Shown here: piece after piece, positions 1 to 5,050 of the stretch
Layout of the letters: every line of letters begins with the position of its first letter
Position numbering within the stretch: position 1 is the first letter of the stretch
NCBI GenBank assembly: GCA_002478485.1
Contig: DLOL01000003.1
Coordinates: 1 to 6,535 of the forward strand
From: Eubacteriaceae bacterium UBA7485
GTDB taxonomy: Bacteria; Bacillota; Clostridia; Eubacteriales; Eubacteriaceae
Direction: 5' to 3'
DNA: 6,535 nucleotides
Program-made: the position numbers and the translations under genes
The notes under the pieces: model-generated
The model's database searches: none
Told to the model about the DNA's origin: nothing
The model's input: only the letters and a program-made list of their open reading frames with translations

Positions 1-14
1 ATTGACGTAGAACC

Positions 15-51
15 AAAAAAAAGGTCCGGCTTATGAAACAGCCGAACCTTT
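15..51 (-). terminator. Rho-independent terminator of nrdJ
   Basis: On the minus strand, a 12-bp stem (arms 40-51 and 20-31, with one U·G pair) closes an 8-nt loop and is followed at once by a run of eight T. It begins 45 bp after the nrdJ stop codon, and no other gene intervenes. This is a textbook intrinsic terminator and marks the 3' end of the nrdJ transcript. Confidence 0.93.
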
Positions 52-96
52 ATAAGCTAAATTAATTTAGTTTTCACCTAATGTTTTACATCCCGA

Positions 97-3063
97 TCAG
101 GAGCATCCCGTGGTGGTGCCGCAGTCCATGCACACCTTGCAGGTGCCGTTTCGGATCATGTTGTCCCCGCCGCAGTTGGAGCAGACCTCGCCGTAGAGCC
201 TCTCGCCCTGAATCTCATCCTCCCCGGAAGCGTTCTGCGCTTCATCGCGCGGATATTCCGGAACGCCTTCCTCGAGATTTAAGACTATCTGCATAGGTTT
301 TGAGACACGCTCCTCACCGGGCTTGACCTGACACATCGTGTAGTCGCCGCATTCGATGTCGATCACTTTGGAGATCAGATCCGAGATGGAGCTTGCGTAC
401 TTAATGTAAGGATGCCGCGTGACAAACCCTGACGGCTCGTATTTCTGTCCCCTGAGCATCATCGAGATGTTTTCAGGCGGAATGTCATACTGAAGCATGT
501 GGGAGATCGCTTTGGAGAGCGAGGTGAGAAGCCCTTTGACCACGGTCCCGTCTTTGTCTGTCGAGACAAAAATTTCCGCCATTCGGCCGTCTTCATAAAA
601 GCCGATGGTGATGTAAAGCTCGATCCCGTCAATTTTCGCCGAATGCGTTCTTGACATGCGCATGCCTTCCGGACGGTGACGCATGGATTTTTTTGAATCC
701 TTGGACTTTGCGTAGGCTAACAGGTCCTGATAGGAAAGGTCCTCAAGCTTGACATCGCTCTCTCCGGGTTTTGGAGCGCTAGACAAAGGCTGGATGACTT
801 TGCAGCCGTCCCGGTAGACTGCGATCGCCTTGCAGCCTGTGTCATACGAGAGCAGGTGAATGCGCTTGATATCTTCAACCGTCGCATCCGCCGGGAGATT
901 GACGGTTTTTGAGACCGAACCCGAAATCAGCGGGGTTATGGCCGCCACCATCTTCACGTGACCTTCCGGACTGATTTCATTGGCGGTGTCAAAGACCGCG
1001 TAGTCCGTCTCTTTGAGGAAAGGCGCGCCGTGAAGGTTCGGATGTCTCAAGAAGCCCTTCTCGTCTTTTTCGAGCATGTAGGCGGTGACAGCTTCCGCTT
1101 CGTCCTTCGTGTATCCGAGGTCCTCAAGCGCGGTTTCAACGACGGGGTTGACGATTTCCATCGCCCCACCGCCGACCAGCTTTTTGTAGACAACGTTCGA
1201 ATAGAAAGGCTCCACGCTGGTGGCACCGCAGTCCATGGCAAAGGAGATCGTGCCGGTCGGTGCGATAACGCTGACCTGAGCGTTGCGGTATCCGTTCTCT
1301 TCCCCGCCTTTGACCGCGTCGTCCCATGCGGTGTTGAGCGCTTCGGCCAGATCTGAAAATCCCTGTTCTTTCAGGCGTTGCTGGTCCACGATGAACGGCT
1401 CGTATCCGAGCGCCTCGAACGCGCCATCTCTTGCGCCGGCCGCCCGTGCGTGATTTCGAACCACGCGCTTCATGTAAGGCGCGTTCTTTTCGTATTCCGG
1501 AAAGGCCCCGGCCTTCCCCGCCATCCAGGAAGAGGCCGCGTAGGAACGTCCGGTCATCAGGCCGGTCAGCGCGCCCGCAAGATTTCTCGCTTCATCCGAA
1601 TCGTACGGGTAGCCGAGAGCCATGAGAACCGATGCGAGGTTGGCAAGCCCCAGTCCCGTGGTCCTGAATAGATAGGATCGGCGCGCTACGTCTTTTGTCG
1701 GGAACTGGCCCCAGTGGATGCTCGATTCAAGCGCAAGCTGAATGAGCGAGATCAGGTGCTCGTAGCCTTCAAGATCAAACACGCGCTTCTCCGGATCGAG
1801 GAAGCGGTACAGGTTGATAGAAGCCAGGTTGCACGCGGTGTTGTCGAGAAACGCGTATTCCGAGCAGGGGTTTGTGGCATGAATCCGGTTCTCGGGATTG
1901 AGCACGTCTCCGTCCTCGCCGGCCGGGCAGGTATGCCAGTCATTGAAGCGATCGTCAAACTGAAGTCCGGGATCTGCGCATTCCCAGGCCGCCTCGTTGA
2001 TCTCGTCCCAGATCTTCTTCACCGGGACCTCCCGGTCCGCCTCGGCGTCCACACGCCCCTTGAGCGTTATGGTCTGGTCCGGATCCTCTTCAAGCTTTTT
2101 CACCTGGTCCATGAAAGCCTTGTTGAGACGGACGGAGTTGTTCGCGTTCTGCCCTGCAACCGTCTGGTAGGCTTCCCCGTCCATGGACGTATCGTAACCC
2201 ATTTTACCGAGCGCGCGGACTTTGTCTTCTTCCTTCGCTTTCCAGTTGATGAAGGTCTCGATTTCCGGGTGGTCGACGTCGACGATGACCATCTTGGCCG
2301 CTCTCCGGGTAGTTCCTCCGGATTTGATCGCGCCCGCGTTGCGGTCAAGCCCCTGGAGGAAGCTCATCAGCCCGGAGGACTGTCCGCCGGATGAGAGCTT
2401 TTCGCCTTCCGCGCGAAGTGTGGAGAAATTCGTGCCCACACCCGAGCCGCCCTTGAAGAGCTTGGTCTCGCTCACGTAGTGGTCCGAAATGGAATGCTCG
2501 CCAAGGAGCTGATCCTTGATCGAGAGAATAAAGCAGGCGGAAGCCTGCGTTCTCGTGTAGCGGTCCGGCGACTCTTCCACTTCCCCGGTTTTCGGATTGT
2601 AGAAATAAAGCTCGTCCTTGTCTCCCGCTATCCCGTAGCTTCTCTTCAGCCCGGTGTTGAACCACTGCGGGGAATTGGGCGCCCACATCTGGGAGAGGAG
2701 GGCGAAGACGAGCTCGTCGTAAAAGATCTGCCACTCCTCATCTGTCTGAATCAGGCCCTCATCCCGGATCGCGTCCGCCCAGAAACCGACCATGCGGTCT
2801 GCGACCTCACGCATCGAGGATTCGTGTCCGGCCTCATTGTCCACGCCGTTTCTTCTGAAATACTTCGACGCGATGATGTTGCACGCGTTCTGTGAATAGT
2901 CTTCTGGAAATTCCAGCTCCTTTAGATCAAAGATCGTCTCCCCGGTCTTGTAGTTTTCCATCTTGACATCGACGGTTTTCCAGTCGAACAGGTCATAGAC
3001 GCTCTTTTCAGGATGTTTTTCGAGTTCTTTCGTAAAGACTCTTTTGAATGGTGTCTCCTGCAT
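97..3063 (-). CDS. nrdJ: Adenosylcobalamin-dependent (class II) ribonucleotide reductase
   Basis: This 988-residue protein reduces ribonucleotides to deoxyribonucleotides in the cytoplasm, using a thiyl radical generated from coenzyme B12. The class II active site is complete. The NPCSE motif (N398, C400, E402) supplies the radical cysteine and its Asn/Glu partners. C177 (in ASACF) and C411 (11 residues after C400, as in Thermotoga NrdJ) form the redox pair. KGGSGVGTNFSTLR (204-217) and APTGTIS (601-607) are conserved reductase segments. A TSCPD-like domain follows at about 794-903. The C-terminus carries cysteines 961, 964, 975, 978, 981 and 987, the tail that re-reduces the active site and may bind zinc. 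I see no N-terminal ATP-cone, so dATP overall-activity control is probably absent. The open frame extends 32 codons further upstream, but the ATG at 3063 has a GGAGG just ahead and the family's usual N-terminus starts here. The gene is monocistronic, with its own operator and terminator. Confidence 0.97.
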   Translation of the reverse strand: MQETPFKRVFTKELEKHPEKSVYDLFDWKTVDVKMENYKTGETIFDLKELEFPEDYSQNACNIIASKYFRRNGVDNEAGHESSMREVADRMVGFWADAIRDEGLIQTDEEWQIFYDELVFALLSQMWAPNSPQWFNTGLKRSYGIAGDKDELYFYNPKTGEVEESPDRYTRTQASACFILSIKDQLLGEHSISDHYVSETKLFKGGSGVGTNFSTLRAEGEKLSSGGQSSGLMSFLQGLDRNAGAIKSGGTTRRAAKMVIVDVDHPEIETFINWKAKEEDKVRALGKMGYDTSMDGEAYQTVAGQNANNSVRLNKAFMDQVKKLEEDPDQTITLKGRVDAEADREVPVKKIWDEINEAAWECADPGLQFDDRFNDWHTCPAGEDGDVLNPENRIHATNPCSEYAFLDNTACNLASINLYRFLDPEKRVFDLEGYEHLISLIQLALESSIHWGQFPTKDVARRSYLFRTTGLGLANLASVLMALGYPYDSDEARNLAGALTGLMTGRSYAASSWMAGKAGAFPEYEKNAPYMKRVVRNHARAAGARDGAFEALGYEPFIVDQQRLKEQGFSDLAEALNTAWDDAVKGGEENGYRNAQVSVIAPTGTISFAMDCGATSVEPFYSNVVYKKLVGGGAMEIVNPVVETALEDLGYTKDEAEAVTAYMLEKDEKGFLRHPNLHGAPFLKETDYAVFDTANEISPEGHVKMVAAITPLISGSVSKTVNLPADATVEDIKRIHLLSYDTGCKAIAVYRDGCKVIQPLSSAPKPGESDVKLEDLSYQDLLAYAKSKDSKKSMRHRPEGMRMSRTHSAKIDGIELYITIGFYEDGRMAEIFVSTDKDGTVVKGLLTSLSKAISHMLQYDIPPENISMMLRGQKYEPSGFVTRHPYIKYASSISDLISKVIDIECGDYTMCQVKPGEERVSKPMQIVLNLEEGVPEYPRDEAQNASGEDEIQGERLYGEVCSNCGGDNMIRNGTCKVCMDCGTTTGCS

Positions 3064-3065
3064 GT

Positions 3066-3072
3066 CCCCTCC
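3066..3072 (-). promoter_or_regulatory. Ribosome binding site that sets the nrdJ start
   Basis: GGAGGGG on the minus strand ends 2 nt before the ATG at 3063-3061. The GGAGG core is 4 nt away, which is somewhat short spacing. The more upstream in-frame ATG codons (3159 and 3117) lie in or next to the palindromic operator region and do not have a comparable site, so this site decides the start. Confidence 0.8.
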
Positions 3073-3108
3073 GCATGAAAAAGGGATGGCTGAAAACCGT
3101 CCCCCTAA

Positions 3109-3156
3109 ACACACCATGTGGTGTGGGTATTTTAATTTTCCTACTACATTGAGTAG
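3109..3156. promoter_or_regulatory. Tandem palindromes, probable NrdR boxes
   Basis: There are two 16-bp imperfect palindromes, one at 3109-3124 and one at 3141-3156, separated by 16 bp. On the minus strand the first reads ACACCACATGGTGTGT and the second CTACTCAATGTAGTAG. The NrdR-box consensus from the literature is acaCwAtATaTwGtgt. The first box matches it at 12 of 16 positions and the second at 9 of 16, including C4, A8, T9, G13 and T14 in both. NrdR is the zinc-finger/ATP-cone repressor of ribonucleotide reductase genes and normally binds paired boxes about three helical turns apart, which is the arrangement seen here (centres 32 bp apart). The position, 46-93 bp before the nrdJ start, suits repression. 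The assignment to NrdR is inferred, and the nrdR gene is not in the window. Confidence 0.65.
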
Positions 3157-3178
3157 CACGCATGAGCCTGTACGGCAA
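3129..3178 (-). promoter_or_regulatory. Probable nrdJ promoter region
   Basis: No perfect promoter is visible. Two candidates overlap the palindrome pair. One is a TAAAAT -10 at 3129-3134, between the two boxes and without a good -35. The other is TTGCCG at 3173-3178 with a 17-bp spacer to a weak TACTCA at 3150-3155, preceded by TG in the extended -10 position. A third -10-like hexamer, TAGAAT at 3191-3196, also lacks a convincing -35. Either of the first two would leave a leader of only about 60-80 nt and would be covered by a repressor bound to the palindromes. Confidence 0.3.
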
Positions 3179-3256
3179 ATGCGCTTTTTTATTCTACACC
3201 AAGGGAGCGGAAAAAGAAATGAGCGGACGGACTGAAAAGGAATCAGAATCGGGCAG

Positions 3257-3282
3257 AAAAAAAGGCCCTTTTCAGGACCTTT
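3257..3282 (-). terminator. Rho-independent terminator of the plsY transcript
   Basis: On the minus strand, an 8-bp stem (arms 3275-3282 and 3261-3268, with one U·G pair) closes a 6-nt TGAAAA loop. A run of T follows directly, including the last bases of the stem. It starts 12 bp after the plsY stop codon and separates plsY from nrdJ transcription. Confidence 0.88.
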
Positions 3283-3294
3283 CAGGAAGTGAGA

Positions 3295-3915
3295 TTATTT
3301 CTTCTTTCCAAAGCTGATGTTGAGCTTGCTTTCTTCCCCCTTCATCAGCCTTTTGATATTCGCGCGGTGCGCGTAGACCACGAGGACTGCGAGCACGCAG
3401 GCAAGAAGCAGTTCAGGCGGATTTCCAAGCCCGTAAATGATCAGGCAGACAATCGGGCTTGAGACGATGCCGACCATGGACGCGACGGACATAATCTTCA
3501 TCGTGAGGAGGAAAATCAGGCCGATCACAAAAGAGATGATTGCGCAGAACGGATCAAACGCGAGAAAAACACCGATCGAGGTCGCAACCCCTTTTCCGCC
3601 TCTGAACCCGAGGAAGACCGGGAAGTCGTGGCCGAGAACGACTGCGATGCCTGCGCCCGCAACCCACCATTCGTCAAAGCCGAGCCACCTTGCCGCCAGC
3701 ACGCAGATCACGCCCTTGAGGCAGTCTCCGGCGAAAACCCATGCGGCAAGTTTCCCGCCCTGGGTCCGCATAACATTGGTCATCCCCGCGTTTCCGCTGC
3801 CGTAGTCGCGGATATCGACTTTTTTAGCTCTCTTGACGAGGATGTAGCCGAAGTTGATATTCCCCACCAGGTAACAGATGACAACTAAAAGGATGCCGCA
3901 CCAGGTATTGTTCAT
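3295..3915 (-). CDS. plsY: Glycerol-3-phosphate acyltransferase PlsY (acyl-phosphate dependent)
   Basis: This 206-residue integral membrane enzyme transfers an acyl group from acyl-phosphate (made by PlsX) to sn-glycerol-3-phosphate. The product is lysophosphatidic acid, the first step of phospholipid synthesis. All three PlsY signature motifs are present: SGNAGMTNVMR (40-50), GHDFPVFLGFRGGKGVAT (95-112, glycerol-3-phosphate and phosphate binding) and HRANIKRLMKGE (183-194). Hydrophobic segments at about 5-27, 55-75, 84-101, 112-137, 143-163 and 166-182 fit the usual multi-pass topology. The length is typical of the family, and a lysine-rich tail (GKKK) ends the protein. The ATG at 3915 is preceded by AAAGGAG. 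The upstream cysteine-rich gene ends only 3 bp before this start, so the two are cotranscribed and probably translationally coupled. A terminator follows immediately downstream. Confidence 0.97.
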   Translation of the reverse strand: MNNTWCGILLVVICYLVGNINFGYILVKRAKKVDIRDYGSGNAGMTNVMRTQGGKLAAWVFAGDCLKGVICVLAARWLGFDEWWVAGAGIAVVLGHDFPVFLGFRGGKGVATSIGVFLAFDPFCAIISFVIGLIFLLTMKIMSVASMVGIVSSPIVCLIIYGLGNPPELLLACVLAVLVVYAHRANIKRLMKGEESKLNISFGKKK

Positions 3916-3918
3916 TAT

Positions 3919-4224
3919 TTACTCCTTTTCCATCTGAGCCAGATGCTCATCTTGAACCTTTGAGACCAGTTCCGCCGCCTTATGGATCATAAATTCGTAG
4001 TTTTGTTTCTTATGCGGGACCAGACATCCGGAACAGTCCTTGATCCCGTTCTCAAGGTAGCGGTAGTTCCCTCCGCATTTCTCTCCAAGCGCGTAGAGCG
4101 GACAGTAACAGAACATGCAGCTGAAGTCCTCATCGCTGACACCTTTGTGGCACGGATAGTATTTGCATTTTCTGTTCTTGAAGTACGTGCTGTCACCTTC
4201 AAGCCCCTGATCCTTCTCTTTCAT
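3919..4224 (-). CDS. Small cysteine-rich protein, probably metal-binding
   Basis: This 101-residue protein is likely cytoplasmic, with no signal peptide or membrane segment. It has eight cysteines (20, 25, 36, 39, 41, 50, 64, 67) arranged as CKYYPCH, CMFCYC, CGG and CSGC, with nearby His26 and His71. The pattern resembles the 'cysteine-rich small domain' family (Pfam PF04071, by memory), which is predicted to bind metal and has no established function. The C-terminal 30 residues are charged and probably helical. The ATG at 4224 is the only usable start, because in-frame stops lie about ten codons upstream and no other start codon intervenes. The ribosome site is weak (GAGG, 8-nt spacer). It leads a two-gene unit with plsY, but nothing in the sequence ties its role to lipid synthesis. 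Zinc or an Fe-S cluster are both possible ligands. Confidence 0.88.
   Translation of the reverse strand: MKEKDQGLEGDSTYFKNRKCKYYPCHKGVSDEDFSCMFCYCPLYALGEKCGGNYRYLENGIKDCSGCLVPHKKQNYEFMIHKAAELVSKVQDEHLAQMEKE
3922..3928 (-). promoter_or_regulatory. plsY ribosome binding site inside the preceding gene
   Basis: AAAGGAG lies 6 nt before the plsY ATG. It is formed by the last codons (Glu-Lys-Glu) of the cysteine-rich gene. Ribosomes finishing that gene therefore stop on top of the plsY initiation site, which supports translational coupling. Confidence 0.85.
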
Positions 4225-4330
4225 CGGACAAACCTCGCTTTGGGAATTTCATTAATTAGGTGATACCCGAAAATTCCATAGGCAAGTCGGGCGCTCTTGA
4301 AATGTCTTGTGAAATTTCTACTTTTCTCTT

Positions 4331-4361
4331 TACATATGTCTCATATTCGACATTTTTTCAA
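4331..4361 (-). promoter_or_regulatory. Possible promoter with inverted repeat ahead of the cysteine-rich gene–plsY unit
   Basis: On the minus strand, a TTGAAA -35-like hexamer at 4356-4361 is followed by weak -10 candidates: CATATG at 4333-4338 (17-bp spacer) or TATGTA at 4331-4336 (19-bp spacer). An inverted repeat, ATGTC-N8-GACAT, at 4336-4353 fills the spacer, where a repressor could act. It lies downstream of the iorB terminator and upstream of the cysteine-rich gene, where a promoter is needed. The -10 is poor, so this is tentative. Confidence 0.35.
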
Positions 4362-4368
4362 GATTCGT

Positions 4369-4412
4369 AAAAAAGCAGTGACCTTTCCGCTACGCGGTCC
4401 GGCACTGCTTTT
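4369..4412 (-). terminator. Rho-independent terminator of the iorAB operon
   Basis: On the minus strand, a perfect 10-bp outer stem (AAAAGCAGTG at 4403-4412 paired with 4371-4380) ends in a run of six T at 4369-4374. The 22-nt interior can fold into a second hairpin (CCGC-GTA-GCGG), giving a stacked structure. It lies 62 bp after the iorB stop codon. Confidence 0.9.
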
Positions 4413-4474
4413 CAAGTCTAGCATATTCTGTTGCGCCGGAAAACCGAAATGGCTTTCCATGGTAACTTTCACAA

Positions 4475-5047
4475 CTATACGAGAGAGGCGCCTTCATAGA
4501 ACGCCTTCACGTTCAGATCGAAAAATTTCGGCTTGATGTTGGCTTTTAAGATCGCCTCCCAGTCGATATCCATCAGGTTCATGGACTTGGCAAGCGCGCC
4601 GAGAAGGATCACGTTCATGACCTTCGGGTTTCCCATCTCTTCGGCCATGCCGCCTGCGTTAATCACGTTGATCTTGACTTTTCTTTCAAGCGCGTCGAGA
4701 AGATTCTCCGGATACTGCGCGTTTCCGATGATGACCGGCATCGGCCAGATCTTGGTGTCGTTAATGATCACGGTTCCTTCCGGCCTGAGGTAGTCAAGAT
4801 AACGCATGGCTTCCATCTGTTCAAACGCCACGAGAATATCCGCCGTCCCTTTTTCAATGACGGGGGATTTCACACTCTCCCCGTAGCGAACCTGCGATGT
4901 GACGGTTCCGCCCCGCTGGCTCATGCCGTGAATTTCGGACATCTTGACATCGTAGCCTTCTTCCATCAGCCCTGTGGTGAGAAGCTTTGCGGCCGTGATG
5001 GTTCCCTGCCCGCCGACTCCGGATAAAAGGATGTTTTTGGTTGTCAT
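4475..5047 (-). CDS. iorB: Indolepyruvate:ferredoxin oxidoreductase, beta subunit
   Basis: This 190-residue partner of IorA belongs to the gamma-type domain family of 2-oxoacid:ferredoxin oxidoreductases. With IorA it converts indolepyruvate, and usually other aryl-pyruvates, plus CoA to the aryl-acetyl-CoA and CO2, with reduction of ferredoxin. Evidence includes the N-terminal glycine motif GVGGQG (10-15) after a beta strand, the conserved SEIHGMSQRGGTVTSQVRYG (37-56), a central ILVAFEQMEA segment (71-80) and full family length. The ATG at 5047 has GGAGG at an 8-nt spacing. It begins 3 bp after the iorA stop, and the ribosome site lies within the last iorA codons, so the subunits are coupled and probably made in equal amounts. 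A strong terminator follows. Confidence 0.95.
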   Translation of the reverse strand: MTTKNILLSGVGGQGTITAAKLLTTGLMEEGYDVKMSEIHGMSQRGGTVTSQVRYGESVKSPVIEKGTADILVAFEQMEAMRYLDYLRPEGTVIINDTKIWPMPVIIGNAQYPENLLDALERKVKINVINAGGMAEEMGNPKVMNVILLGALAKSMNLMDIDWEAILKANIKPKFFDLNVKAFYEGASLV

Positions 5048-5050
5048 GTT

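Noticed and set aside
958..1356. A 132-codon plus-strand open frame, with others opposite nrdJ at 1378-1671 and 2479-2895
   Set aside because: All are antisense to conserved nrdJ codons, have no family resemblance, and are best read as coding shadows.
1714..2394. A 226-codon open frame on the plus strand
   Set aside because: It lies wholly antisense to the well-conserved nrdJ coding sequence. Its translation shows no recognisable family, and such frames are common opposite genes with biased third positions.
3044..3235. A 63-codon plus-strand frame across the nrdJ control region
   Set aside because: It overlaps the nrdJ start and the palindromic operator, and has no conserved motif.
3064..3256. 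Cobalamin riboswitch upstream of nrdJ
   Set aside because: I could not find a B12-box-like core or enough structured leader, and the likely promoters lie too close to the gene.
15..3282. Similarity of the nrdJ and plsY terminators (both stems start with AAAGG) as a repeat element
   Set aside because: The shared part is only a few bases at the A/T-rich base of each stem, and the loops and stem tops differ. This is expected from terminator constraints.
4297..4536. A 79-codon plus-strand frame over the iorB–cysteine-rich gene gap
   Set aside because: It runs through the iorB terminator and into the iorB 3' end, and its translation looks like random coding of AT-rich intergenic DNA.
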